This document shows positions 1 to 13,100 of a stretch of DNA of 64,000 bases, piece after piece. The number at the start of each line of letters is the position of its first letter. Position 1 is the first letter of the stretch. Source of the DNA: Diphasiastrum complanatum. Lineage: Eukaryota; Streptophyta; Lycopodiopsida; Lycopodiales; Lycopodiaceae. The notes below the pieces were generated by a model. It was not told the origin of the DNA and ran no database searches. It saw nothing but the letters and a program-made list of their open reading frames with translations. Position numbers and translations under genes: made by a program. Where the stretch lies: the NCBI GenBank assembly GCA_029204225.1, contig CM055092.1, positions 77,388,261-77,452,260 on the forward strand. Reading direction: 5' to 3'.

Positions 1-180
1 CAATCTGATTTTTGCAAGCAGTAGGCAGCAATCCAACATGCAGGCCAACAATCTGTCCTCAATCAATCTGATTTCTTCAGCCCAGCGATTCTACACCAGA
101 AAACCATGCGATCAATCTCAGTGATACACCTAGCAGCAGATCTGATACCACCACCAGTGATCCAGGCTTACCAAATAACC

Positions 181-193
181 TGCTCTGATACCA
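181..193 (-). other. Primer-binding site, initiator-Met tRNA type
   Basis: On the minus strand the bases directly after the LTR read TGGTATCAGAGCA, the standard plant retrotransposon PBS complementary to the 3' end of initiator methionine tRNA. Confidence 0.8.
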
Positions 194-487
194 TGTCAGA
201 AGACTAGACGTCGCTAGGGCCGCGTATTGGGTTGTCCCACTCTCCAACCCGCCTAGCCGCCCATCACATTGTGGTCTCCCCCTTACCCCAAAAGGGGCTT
301 GGTACCAAGGGACAACCACAAGTCTTCCAATTTCCGTATTTGAGTTGCCCATTCTCATCTTCCCATTTCCTTATGGGAACATTCCGTGCCTTTTGCTTCA
401 TTTTGGAGCTCTGCTTGATTCTGGAGCCTATGCCCTCTGCTTCATTCTGGAGCCTCTTCGAGAGGTGCACAGCTTACACCTCCAACA
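194..487 (-). repeat. 5' LTR (minus orientation)
   Basis: Read on the minus strand it begins TGTTGGAGG at 487 and ends CTTCTGACA at 194, giving the usual TG...CA ends. The primer-binding site abuts it. Length is 294 bases. The outer flank (488-492, CTTAT) would be one half of the target-site duplication; the partner is outside the window. Confidence 0.7.
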
Positions 488-1820
488 CTTATTACATACC
501 TTCTCACTAGCTGTGATTTGGATCCACTTATTCAAATTTTCACCTCTTCATAATTTTCACTATTGTTTCTTCTCATTTTTTGTCAAAATCTATGTTCTTA
601 TTTCACTAATTTTTTTGTATTGTACTTGTGTTTTTTTTGTCCACATCATTTTTGTGAGAGTTAAAAAAGAAGTTGACAATTCCCACTTGCATTTCCAATA
701 GATGACTCACATGGTGCTCCCAATTGAGTAGCTAATCAGGATATATGTCATGTGCCACAAAAAATTCCAAACGCTACTGCAAATGAGGCCATGGAGATAT
801 GTCATGGGTCACAAGATATTTGAGATGAGATTCTTGTACATAATGTAGATGCTACAAAGATTCCAGTTGTAGCAGAGGTTCTAGTTGGTGCAACTGCTGT
901 TCCAGTCGTGGCAAGGGTTAGGTGTTCAGATTGGACAAAGGATCATCCTAATTCTCCTATTGTCTACAGCTCAAGATCAGGTATGCTTGCACATTTCACC
1001 AGTCTTGCTCCATTCTTGCTAGTGTTCCAGATGCCATATATGGAGCTAAAATGGCAGAGCACGCATATCTAAAGCCATCAAATGAGCTCGCTTCCATTGA
1101 GGTTCATGGTTTTACTCAGGTTCATACTCTCCTTCCTCTTGTTCTATTGCAGGAATGTGATGTTCTTGCAATGTTTAACTTAGATCGATTCTTTTGTGTC
1201 ACTGGCATCTATAGATGTCAACAAATGGTACCAACAATGCGATACCTTAGCAATGTATGCAAAGGTAAAAGACCATCAGTTTGAATTACACACATCAGGC
1301 CTAGATGAGTAGGTACGCTGTCAGATTGTCCAAGTATGTCAGGAGAAAAAAAATGATCATGGGAGACATTACTCTTAATCACCATAAAAACTAAAAAAAA
1401 CTCTTGAATGGGCACAAACTCCAACTATCAAAAAAAAAGTTGTATGGTTGAATTGTTTCAACATCGTTCTAAAATTGGTCTCAGCATTATATGATCCTTT
1501 GGCAGGAGGACCTAATCAAAATGCAAGCAATCTCTTTTTTTCCATGGTGAGAGTTCAAACTTCAACGAACATTTTTGTAGTCAACTATCATTGGAACACT
1601 AAACTGAAGAACAACCAAATATTCCTGTCACGTCCAATTCAACCATTTATACATGAGATAAAAGGGCCTCGTCTACTGCTTGCAGAATCTTGCATCAGCC
1701 AAGAAATATACACCATCAAAAGACTAACCATCAGGTACAAGTTATAACAACAGTTACTAATCATGTTTCTGACACCTCAACGAATATCCCTCAACAATCT
1801 CAAAATACAAAAGATCAAAT
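488..1820. other. Non-genic DNA with weak coding traces
   Basis: No intact gene. One plus-strand frame at about 700-1020, broken by stops, contains a phrase resembling the WTKDHP motif seen between integrase and RT in copia elements. This is too short and decayed to call an element. The rest shows only short random-looking ORFs. Confidence 0.3.
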
Positions 1821-2047
1821 TATGGACTAGCTTCAGCAACCAAAAAGATCAAAGGCAAAGGCCAAAAGAAGCATCCATAGTGGTCCTCACAGAGCAATAT
1901 ACAACTTGAAATAGCAAACACTGATATAAAAATATGGACTAGCTTCAGCAACCAAAAGATCAAAGGCCAAAGGCCAAAAGAAGCGTACATAGGGGTCCTC
2001 ACACAGCAATATAGAATTTGAAATAGTAAACACTGATAAAAAAATAT
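1821..2047. repeat. Two-copy tandem duplication, period about 112 bases
   Basis: The segment beginning TATGGACTAGCTTCAGCAAC at 1821 recurs at 1933 with a handful of substitutions and small indels. Both copies share the GATCAAAGG, GGTCCTCAC and CACTGATA blocks in the same order. No coding or transposon feature explains it. Confidence 0.85.
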
Positions 2048-5000
2048 GCTATGGCACCAATTAATTGTTACACAAGGAGACGAACCAGTCAGCTGTAATG
2101 CCCCTCTCGTAGTTCTGCATAACATCTTCTATCTCAAGGGCCTCCAAAATCAGACCTGTGTATTCACTACCCAACAAACACAAAGAGTCCAAGTTAACAA
2201 AGCATGAAAACTAGCGATTCTTAACAAGTTACTGAACATAACAACCAAGGAGCTTTTAACAACTATGTTACATGGAGTATTTGCTTCATTATCATTGATT
2301 TGACAAAGAGCAAAGTGCCTGAAGTCATTCACGGTACTAGCATAAGAGCAAAGACCATAAAAGAATGTCCTCAAATTAGCATACAAATTTCTTTATTTAT
2401 CATCACTTTTCACTTCCTCTTGGAAAAGAAAACTAGCCTATCCTCCACCATATTATCACCAATGGTCATTTACAGAGCAGCTAAAACTAAGAAACATGAA
2501 ACATATGTGGTTTACCATTTTAATAACCATGGAAATGGCAAACAATCCTTATGAAGACAATCATTATAAGCTGAAACGTATGTGTAAAGATAATGAACCT
2601 TTCAAACTATGGCTTCCCTATTTACACGTGTGAAATGGAACCAACTCTATATATAACAAAGCTTTGATCTTCAACTGCTAAATGTAAGATCTGACAGCAT
2701 AGAACGTGAATTATTGCTTGGGAAATTAAAGATATATAATGGTTTGTCGGGAGGAGAACACAAGCATGTGAAGAAGTCAAATCATTTCACATGTGATAAC
2801 TGCGAACGAAATTGATAGCCATTCTTACATCCTGGGAAAAAGTTTGCCGTGGATAGAGCAGCTCTGACAACAAAGGCAATAATTGGCAAAGTTTCCAGAA
2901 TGAAACTTGTTATCTCAACTTTGAGAGATCAATGCATTTAGCATCAGCTTCATGGACTTGCTACCTGGGCTAGCATGCAACGGGTATATTGATTTCTTTG
3001 CTTGAGAGTCATTCAAGTTATTGTAGAAGACCAAGAAAAAGATATCTCAGTGATGTCAGGCACAGTTTATACCAGGGAGTACAAATGGAGTGTCTTATCA
3101 TCTTTCATGTCTGGCACTACACTGGATTAATGGTATGCAGATTTTCAAAGCAAAACCAATAAAAATTTAGCTAGCTCAGGTGTAAAAGATTATATGTAGC
3201 TCCAAGAGAAGAACTTTGAGCTAAGTTTTGAAGCTGATTATGTTTAACCTCTCGAGTATCTTGGTCATCAACTTTTTCATTTTAATACAACTGCACCAAC
3301 TATTCTCTGATAATAGCAAGGGTTTAGGAGGCTAAAGGTTTCCCAGAAGTGATTCGGCTAGATGACAGATTAATTTAAAAAGAACGATGTGCACCTAAGT
3401 CAATCTTTAAGCCATCACAGTCCATAGGAGGATATAAGAGCCTAACATGAACCTTCTAATATCTGGTATCATAGCACAACAAAAGTGATACGTGGCTGTG
3501 CATTAAGCTTATACTACATGCCACTGAAAAATACGCAGATTTGAGGTTAAACTATGTTAAGTGATTGAAGTGAGTTTGTGAAGGCTAGAATGTCTGAGAT
3601 TTAAAGGTTACTACACAGACATTTGAGGATCCAGCCATAAGGATCAAGCTCACCTGAGAGGTACTACATCCATGGTTCAAATTCTATAAGTAGCTTGAAT
3701 TCTCCTCCAAGATCACGTGCCGCAAGAAAAAAAGTCAAATTTTGTTGTGAGGCTTGAAACATAAGTCCCAGTACATTACAAATTTGTGTAGCATACGATT
3801 GTCGAGCTCTATTTTCAAGCTGCAGAACCAAGCACATCTATTAGGTGTATGTGGCTATGACATTGATGATTGCCCACAAGAACAACCTAGATAGCAATGA
3901 TGCAGCCTAGATTTGGCACTCTGCCAAGAGCGTCATCTCTTATGGTTGGAGTGATGGCAGGAATTGCCAAATTACTAACATATTTATGTTTTCATCCATG
4001 GGCACCATGTTTTTAAAAAGCCATCAGCACTTCTGAGGCAGGTAGAGTGCTAAGAAACTTGAAAGGAATACATGTTTTGGCACATCAGGGAGGCCATTGA
4101 GGATGGCATGCCAATGTTTTACAGGGTTAACTTAATCTTTGCTTCAAAGTTGAATTTGCTTACCCAATGTTGTACAAGCTCTTACTCACCATGCATTGAA
4201 TTGCATTGCTATGTTGGAGGTAAGATCTTCATAAATGTTGATCACCTGACGAGAGTTATAAATAGTGGTGCCCCATCAACAAGTGTGAAGCTGTAAATGT
4301 GTTATTTGAAAGCTCATGTCATGTGTAGGCCATGCAGTGGTTGACTGAATGTACTCGTCAGCTGTACTTTGATGATAAGGGTAAAACGTGCCCAAGTGCT
4401 ACGATTAGTGTAATAATGTACATGTAAGCCCCATATGACTTTGTAACTATTTAAGGACTTAATTTTCTGAACCAGATATGAGGAGACACCATCAAACTTC
4501 ATCTCTCTCATCAACACAAATGTAGTAATACAATCTAGGTTTATCCTTCTCTCTCTCATAAGTGTCAACATCCTTCGACAATGTGATGCACAATCAATGG
4601 TTTTAGTGAGAATAATTAGGTGTTACAACTTACATTCTTATGGTATAAGGGCCAAAAGATCCACTGTACAGATTGCTGAAAATGGTGAAGCATGTATGCT
4701 ACTTTTGAACTTCCAAAAAGTTTTTCAAATAGGTTTGGAGGATAGCTTTGCATGTGCCACCATCACAAATTATGAACCACTTTGTACAAGTGAAATTAAT
4801 GAATGATGAAAACACCAGATTTTTCAGCTTGTAGATCAGCGATCTACCTCCAAGAACACTTCTGCCTATTGTATGTGTGCACTGTTCTTGTAGATCAGCA
4901 ACCTACCTCATACATATCTTTTTGCCCAATTCATGTGCCAATCTTCGACAGCAAACAATACTTGAGCAACGATCCACAACTCGGATGCAATAGATGAATT

Positions 5001-5535
5001 CGATTGATAGTCGCCAGCAAAGGCATGTCGAATCTAACATTCCAATCTCCTCCAAAAATAAACAAAGAGGTAAACAAAATGAAGTAAAACAAATCTTCAA
5101 TAGAAGTGGCGCACTTGACCTACATAAGCACCAAATATAATGAAGCCAAGGTCTCCTACATCTCCAAATTTACTTAGAAACCTGTTCCGACCCTTTTGGG
5201 CCAGAACGTACAGCGCGTTCCGTACAGTACATTCCCGAGCGTACTGGATCGGAACTTTAAAAAAATAAAAATAAAATAAAATAAAATAAAAGGTATTAAA
5301 GCCTGAAACTACAATCCTTCCAAAAGAAAATGAGAAGTCAGAGGATGAGAAAATTGTCAAGTTCCATTCTCGGCTTTGTGAATAGAAGGATGCTTTGTGA
5401 ACAGAGCTGTGTGACAAGGGAAGCACAAGTGCACAACATTGGAGGCTGCAACTGGAATTATACTCGAGAATTTTGTAATCCGTTGCTTTTCAGCCATAGA
5501 TTCAAAAAGTAAAGATTCAAGAGCTTACCTTAAAA
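2048..5535. other. Non-genic DNA, nothing recognised
   Basis: Only short ORFs without recognisable domains. It was searched on the minus strand for downstream exons of the LMBR1-type gene and none was found. The stretch around 4300-4580, with a TATTTAAGG box and a CT-rich tract, could be LTR debris, but no partner was found. Confidence 0.4.
5259..5291. repeat. A-rich (AAAAT)n microsatellite
   Basis: A short run of A-rich pentanucleotide units is visible directly. It has no associated feature. Confidence 0.8.
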
Positions 5536-6433
5536 CATATCAGAACTATCTTGATGAAACTCCGGCAAGAGTTACACAACCCTAAGGAATCCAAGTGCGA
5601 ATTCTTTGAGCATGAGCTGGTGTATCTCGGTCATAAGATCACTGCTTATGGGATCAAGATTGACGAAGATAAAATCAAGATAGTCGTTGATTGGCTAATT
5701 CCGCAAATTGTTAAGCAAGCTAAATCATTCTTAGGATTTACGGTTTTCTTTCGCAGATTTAATGAGGATTACGCTAAAGTAGCGGCACCACTCAATAATC
5801 TGACAAAAGAGATTGTTAACAAAAAGAAAAAGAGGAATCAACCTAGTTCGCCTATTGTATAATGAGGAACTGAATCGGAGTTTTGAGAAACTTAAGACCC
5901 TTATTTGGCTCCCGTTTTACAGATTGCAGATCCAGATCTACCTTACGTCATGAGAATTGACGCAAGTGATATTGCAATTGGAGCAGTTCTATTACAGAAC
6001 GATAGGCCGCTAGCACGTTTGAAAGCAAAAAATTCACTAGTCCTTAGTTGCGTTATACTGCGCAGGAAAAGAAATTATTTCCGGTTATCCATGCACTTAA
6101 AATCTAGAGACACTACGTGTATACGAATCACTAGCCTCTCAAGTACTTTTGTAATCAGCATGATCTTCAAAGAAGGAAAGCCGATGGGCCAAATTGATGC
6201 AGGAATTTGATCATGAAATTCATTATATAAGAGGCAACTCTAATCAAGTTGCGGATGCTCTTAGTCGGATTGGTGAGCTCAACGAATTGTCTTTCACCCA
6301 AATTTCTACGGATTTATATCTTTCGATCCGAAGAAAATATGAAAATGATTATCATTTTGGTCGTATTTGGAACATTGTTCGGACCGGAAAAATGAGGACA
6401 GTGTTGAGACAAGTTCACGGGGGTCTCAACTAA
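5536..6433 (+). pseudogene. Ty3/gypsy RT C-terminus and RNase H remnant
   Basis: Three overlapping frames together cover the end of a gypsy reverse transcriptase (HIRTIL, then KCEFF..ELVYLGHKI, then KSFLGFTVFFRRF) and the RNase H start (RIDASDIAIGAVLLQ), ending with the RNase H tail phrase IHYIRGNSNQVADALSRI. At least two frameshifts and internal stops separate them. The RT catalytic YxDD block, protease and integrase are absent and no LTR flanks it. The VADALSR and DASD signatures are typical of plant gypsy elements; lineage is not resolved. It lies just downstream of the last recovered exon of the minus-strand host gene, so it may sit in that gene's next intron or have interrupted the gene. 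Confidence 0.85.
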
Positions 6434-6440
6434 CAAAGAA

Positions 6441-7028
6441 AGATAAGAAGATTGTGGAGCGGTTACTTCCCAAGAGAGTGATGAATGAAATAGAGCTTAG
6501 TTAAAGGCTCCCAACAGCGCCTCTGTGAGAATGTATTTTGCATGAGAAATAAGTAACTAGTTAGAAGGCTGTAATTTTGTTCTTTTTATGTGCAGCTATT
6601 CCATTTGTTATATACAACCTTCAAGGTATTTATTACTACAGTTGGTCCAAAGTTTTAGCAATAAAAACTCCGATGGAGGGGTTGCATTAAACTTTTGGCC
6701 CCTAAAGTATGCATTGATTGGTTATTGTGTCCATCCAATAATGGTATAACTTTAATAAATCTTATGAATTTTAAGGACATATTTTGCACTTGACTTTTAG
6801 CTAGCCTAAAGGTGTTGCATATTGATTAGGTTTTTAAATCTTGCCCATGTAGCACTTGCAATAATGCTTAAAAATAGTATATACTTGTCAATTCAAGATG
6901 TATGCATTTATGACCATGAGAGTTTATGCTTTGAGACACTACAGATTCAATTCAAAGAAGGAACTTGTCTACTCTTGGAGGCAGATATATAGTAGCCAAA
7001 TTTGTTAACAAAATTTTGAAGGATTCAC
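6441..7028. other. Sequence downstream of host exon 6; nothing recognised
   Basis: This should begin host intron 6, after the GT at 7028-7027. No continuation exon of the LMBR1-type gene could be found on the minus strand, and no transposon domain is visible. Confidence 0.4.
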
Positions 7029-7168
7029 CTTTTGTATCGAGCAAATGTGTGTTGTGCATTTCTTAAACGTCTTCGTAGCGCAGCCATAGATTTTTCATCA
7101 GACTCATAGTCCATATCATTTTCACCCATGCGTCCTGCGGATGGCTTGAATGATGGATTCTCCTTAAC
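7029..7168 (-). CDS. LMBR1-type gene exon 6
   Basis: 140 bases: VKENPSFKPSAGRMGENDMD, then YESDEKSMAALRRRLR, ending RYK plus AG of a split codon at a GTGAAT donor. The GENDMDY block and the RYK position match the cytosolic loop of relatives. The intron to exon 5 is only 147 bases, in contrast with the 6-kb intron 4. Confidence 0.88.
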
Positions 7169-10100
7169 CTAGACAATTGCACAAATAATGTTGGCTTTTT
7201 CTTCTTAATCCAAAAGCTTCATCATTCCTTTAGCCTCATACCAACAATCACCCACTAGCATCAAAATCAGTCAAACTTACAGAAGTAAAACCTTGAAATG
7301 AGAGGCTTTGCTTACCAACTCAAGGACCATATTGTCAATCACATCCATACAATGGCGTAAGGGATCACGTCTTGACATTTGATTTGATATGGCTTGAGAA
7401 ATCTACCCAACACACATCCAAATAAAAAATAAATCAATGTTACGTCTATACAAAAACACAATGAAAAGAACTATGCATTCTTGATATTATACCTATTGAA
7501 CAAGCGAATGAACAACAGCCACATGTAGTCACTCGAGACTAGAAAGTGAAACGGATTAGTAAGCAAAAGTTTATGCTTAGAAATGAGCATAACAAAACAA
7601 AGAGAAGCATCGAATCGAAAATTATTGTAGATATTCCAATTTGGAAGATCTACTTAAAGCTCTTTTAAAAATGGAAAAATTAGATACCAGTGGTACAAGT
7701 TCTAGCAGTTAGAAATTTGGGATCCTTGAATATTGGAGCAATCTGAGGCCCCATCTACATCTACATGCCTTTGTTTTGGTTTGTGGAACTGTAATGGTAT
7801 CCATTCCTCTTGGTAAGATTTTTACCAACTTGATGGTTCTTGAGACTTATGATGTGACAAATTTTATTTAAATTACAAAGATAGAAAACAAAATTTAATC
7901 ATAATTTTCTTAAGTTGAGTACAGTCTAGATTACATTTATAGCCAAACAAATGTTCGGCTATCATGTGTATAGATATCATAATTGCTGCCCATATTCCGG
8001 AACGTGCCTATTTTCTTGTTCTTTTATTCTGTTTTTTAATTTTGTTCTTTTGTTTTTTAATGTTTTGATTAGCTTATGGTGTTGATAAATTTGCTAGGGC
8101 GGAAAATTTTTACTTTTAGTGTTAGAGATCATTTTTTATTGATATTTTAACTTGTAATCTTTAGTCTCAAGTATCAACTAATGAATGTGTAATGGATATG
8201 AAGTTTTGATTTCACAAAAAAAACCGTCACAACTCACAATTTTGCAAAATGTTTACAAGAAACTAGGGAGGCGAAGATCTAATTTCTTGCCCCTATAAAA
8301 ACATAATGGACAAGTATTCATCCTATGTTTAAGCCTTCTTATTTCATTTTGTAGCCTTTGATTCCATATAATGGAGCCTTGGGCACTAGGCTTCATGGCA
8401 ATCATATTTTAGATCCTATCCTATATGATCCCATTTGCATCACATACTCTTACTTTGAGCCAAGAATCACACTCCAACTGATAGCTTCACCCCTTTTCAC
8501 ACATATTACATTGAGATAAGCTTGACACCTTTGATCTGATACCCATATTGGCACCCCCAAAAAAAATTCTGTTTCAAGAAACCCTAATGGAATTTCCCAG
8601 ATCGCGTTCCGAAACAAAACGTGCAACATTGGTTCCTCCTATATTCAATTAACTGATTAGTGCTCTTTATTTAGCATACGTTCTAGACATTTTACAGAAT
8701 TCGCATGTTCTTTGTATTATGTGATGTTCTTTGTTTCGGTACTTTGATACCAAGTCACCAACCATATATGAATTTATGTGGACCTTGTAACATGGCAATT
8801 TCCTCTTTAAGGGCTCTTTCCAAAGTCCTCTGTAGAACTTCTTTCTCAAGAAGTCAATCATTTCTTGAGTTGCTTGGGGCCACTCATTTTGTTGGATGTT
8901 TCAATGTGCCGACCACCTTTGAAAGTCTAACCACCAACCATTCATCAATCTTTACGTTATTGGCAATTGTGCAGAGCAACTTTCAAGAGGCGATTTCCAT
9001 GTAAGATCCTTGCTATATAGCTTATTGTTCTCTTCATAGCAATGACTTTCAATAGAATAAGGTTGGTTTTAGCCACCTTGGTTCTAGGAACGTTTCATCC
9101 CAAAATTTCACATCCATAAAGTAGGACTAGGTGACTGCTTCAGATGGTTTCCTCTTGTGGGGGGACATGATGCTTCCATGGCGAAGTAGGACTTCCACCC
9201 ACTCATCAGACCACTATTTACGCAAGTGTTCCATATGAGGTGAAACAGACACTTCAATTCCCAAATATTTGTAATCTTAAACTATTGCCATCACATTCCC
9301 ATCATAGTTATGCTAAGATCAAAAGCATTTTTACTGTAGCCAAACTGACCAATAGGCCCAACTAGGGAAGACAGTAGAGTTTTCGCCCCATTCAAAATCA
9401 GGTGGTTCAAAACCACACGAATTGGCATGAATCGTGGATTCAGAACCAAATCCATCTTGAAAGAATCAGGTGGGAAAAAATTTTGCAGATTTTTTTACAT
9501 ATGGAGCAATAATCAATTCTATTGTCTAGACTCTATAGAGTTGCATCATCTAGATTCCATGCAATGTTAACAACAAACGTTTCCAACAGTTTTCAAACTT
9601 TTTTTGCTTTTTTGAAGTTTTGATTTTTCAGTTTTGAGCCCTAGACACACTAGTTTAGAAGGTAGGTACTAGGGGATTTGATATATCAAAAAACTTGATG
9701 AATGAGCCCAATTGACTCACTTTTGGGCCCTATACTTAAGTTTGGCTTCATTAGATGTGATCCTGATTTCCACCTCTTCATTAGTAAAGAAATCTTCTTG
9801 TCATTGGCTAAACGGTGCGGTGTCAAACTACCCTCCTTTGCATACAAAACCAAACGTTCAGCTGAAAATTGTTCAAAAGTGCTTTTGCTACTTTTCATAA
9901 AGTGTATCTTGTTAATTGTGGAAGAAGGCTGATTTTTTCAGAATTGATTGCTTGTATCTGTGAAAAGCTTTTCCAAACCCACCAAATTGTTCTGCCCTCC
10001 TAACTGTTAGAAATTAATGTTTATTTTGTAACCCTTATGTTACTAGGCCATGGATCCACAAGAGTAATCAAAACAATTTTGTCGCAAAGTGAGGGAGATG

Positions 10101-13100
10101 GCTATCTGAACTAATATCACTTGAGATTTATGATTAATCGAAGTGATTGTTTGTTTTGGTTGTCAAGTAATTCCTAGATACCATTCAAGTCATAGTTGAT
10201 TGTTCATGTGGTGGTATCAAGTGAGATCAATTATTTTAGGAAGATTTGTTTTGAGTTGGAGAAAAGTTGTTTCTTCAAGTTCTTCAATCTATCCAAGTTC
10301 ATGTTCTGTCATGTGGTAGATTCTATTGTTTCCAATAAGATTTGGAAGCTAAGGTTGTTGATTAGCCGTTGAAAATCAATAGTACAGGTTGTTGTTTAGT
10401 CCCAAGAAAAACAACATGGTTCATTTCTATGAATCGACAAGTCATTGATTAGCCTTAGAAAATCAATATAAAGTCTTTTTAAGTGAAGCAGGTTCCTTCA
10501 AGGAAAATGGACGTATACCAGTTGGGAAGGTTGCATGTGACATAGTGTCAAGATAAATAGATGTTATGATGAGATGCTTTCTAGGTTGGAAAGTTATTTG
10601 GAGCAAGTGACTCTATGTGTGAGGTAGAGGCAGGAGATTCCATTGAGAAGATAATGTCAAGTACTTTGTGTGAGAAAGTATTTGACGAGGAGTATCGGTT
10701 CCTTTGTGTGAGGAAGTATTGTATACGTTTTATCTTTCTACTGGGGATGCTCTATTACTTGCATATTTGGTATGGTTCACGGATGCCATTCTATTTATAT
10801 CATTGTTGGAAAGCGGTTGGAATGCAAACATGAAGTGTACATCAGGGGAGTAGCCTAGCTAAGTCCATCAAGTCCATCACAGGTGGTAACTTATGAGGGT
10901 ACCAGGAGAATTGAAGTGGATTCAATTCAGGGAATCGACACAAGTGGAGCCAACTACTTATGAAGTACATGTTTCTAACGTGGGCGTTGATGTATGAGAT
11001 TTGATGTTGACATTTGTAGATCTCTTTCCTACTTATGATTGTCATGATGGTGCTATGGTAATCAAACAGGATTACATTTTCTTTATGGATGTTGGTGAGA
11101 TCCTTACATATTTGTGGGAGCTTGGAAGATGGTCAAAAAGACTAAGGGAGTCAATCTTCAAGCAAAGTTCTTAGGGTTATGGCAAAGGTTAATCATGCTC
11201 ACATAATTTGATTCAGGGGGAATCAAAGTTCTTTGATTCAAAGAAATTCAAGGAATTGGATGGTATGTTGCCCTCATGGTGGTCACACATATGCACTAAA
11301 GGGACACGAAGACAAAAGAAAAACATTGGAAAGTCAAATGAAGCAGGTTCATATGAAAAGAATCGACATTTGAAGGAATTCTACATCATCATACAAAGAG
11401 AGTTCTACATTGAGTAATGAAGACATTGAGATCAAAGTTGATTGTGAATTCTACATCAGAGTTGAGGATCTTCATTACATGGGTGTCACGGAGGATACAC
11501 ATGCATACTTGTGCTATGCATAGTTCTTGTTATTAACAATGTAACCATTAAGGGGGAGTGTTAGAGTTAATGTTCACATTACTACCCCTAATGTTATCAT
11601 CTAGGATTAGTTAGGATTATTGGGCCATGCCTACGTGCTAATTCTAGGGGCTGTTACCTATTTTTAGTAAAGTTAGAATTTAGTTAGACTCAAGTTCGAT
11701 ATTTTGGAGCACAAGTTTTGCTATAGATATGTGTTGGTGCTTTTACCATATATAGAGACATTAATTAGGCAATTGCTTTTAGATTGCTTTTGCTTTATGA
11801 GAGATCATGATTTGAATTGAGAGATATAAGGCCTCCATGAGCTTATGTTGATGTAGTTTTGGCAAACAAGATACCCTGGACTAGAATTATTAAGTATTGA
11901 GACATAACAAAACCTATTGGCTAGGGCTTAGCCAGGAAGAGACCAAAGTCTCTAAGTATGTAGTGCACCCTAGCTCATTTGCAATGGGACATAATTGGAG
12001 TACATCTTATCATTATGCTTCATCATTGTTGTTTTGTGTTCTCTTCCACGTACGCATATGGATATTGTCTAACACCAATAGGAATCTTGTCTTGGGTTAC
12101 TTGTATAAGCATGATTAAGATTATAAGTATTAAATCAGTTTTCCTCACCTAGGGGGAGAACATATAAGCTCAAATTCTTCAAGGAATATTGGAACAATCA
12201 TTGACATTGTCAAACAACAAGACCACACCATCAATAATTTGAGGCACAAAGTAAAAATTATTACAAACTAGCAAACCCCAAAGCAGTCAAGATCTCCACA
12301 CAAGCATCCACCAATTTCTTACTAGTCAAGCTCATTTGAATACGACACAACCCTCTCACATAAACACGCCAATACATTATTGGAAATCAATTCTTCTAAT
12401 ACATATAAAACAGCTTCAATTATGATTGCACACCTCTGAATCAAGGGAAAATCCACCTTTTTTGTTCATCGATGAACATTCTAATGTGCCATTTACTGAT
12501 CTATTACAAAAGGCTAACATAAGTGTTACTAGTAATAATTTGAAAATCTTTTCCAAACTAGAAATGCATGCCCCATACAAAATGGAAAATGGAATTTAAG
12601 GAAGAAAATACAAAAACATGTAGTGAGAAAAGAGAGATTAGCGCAAAATAGAGGGAGAGGGTTATATTGAGGAAGGAATGTGTATTCGAGAAGCAAGTAA
12701 GAAAAGGTGCTTGAAACAATTGACCAAGTATATGATTAATACTTGTCCAAGAAAAGTTAAAATTTTGCATTCTTATAGTTCACATGTTCCCCATAATTAA
12801 GTAGTTGTTATATGATATCGATCTTTTCTTATGATTATCATGCTCCAACATGATATCACATACTCAATTATAAGTTACTTGCTAAACTGCAAGAATTCGG
12901 TATGAGACCCATTAGAAGTTTTTTATCTTTCTTCTTCTCTTGATTGGCTCTCATTCACAAACTTCGGTATGTTAAACAATAGCTCAAACCAATAAGATCT
13001 TTTATTGGCCTTTCTAATCACTTAGCTCAACATGGGCCCACTATATGCTAACTCATAGCATACTGAGACGTATTAACAGCAATAGTTAGCTATCCATTTG

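Larger units (their letters stand above)
1..487 (-). mobile_element. 5' end of a minus-strand LTR retrotransposon, cut by window edge
   Basis: A minus-strand LTR is followed immediately by an initiator-Met-type primer-binding site and about 180 bases of leader or early gag sequence before the window ends. The rest of the element lies outside. No gag domain can be recognised in the 180 bases. The LTR length and PBS type fit a Ty1/copia element, but without coding sequence that is inference. Confidence 0.7.

Noticed and set aside
2150-2386. 78-codon minus-strand ORF as a missing host exon
   Set aside because: Composition is plausible for a membrane segment but no LMBR1 motif aligns and no suitable splice sites were found.
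5097-5426. 109-codon minus-strand ORF as an LMBR1-type exon or a gene
   Set aside because: Phe/Tyr-rich part comes from the AAAAT microsatellite; no family block and no splice-phase match to exon 6.
9702-9932. Plus-strand ORF as a copia RT piece
   Set aside because: Only one phrase (FGFIRCDPDFHLFI) resembles RT; neighbouring RT blocks are absent, so the match may be chance.
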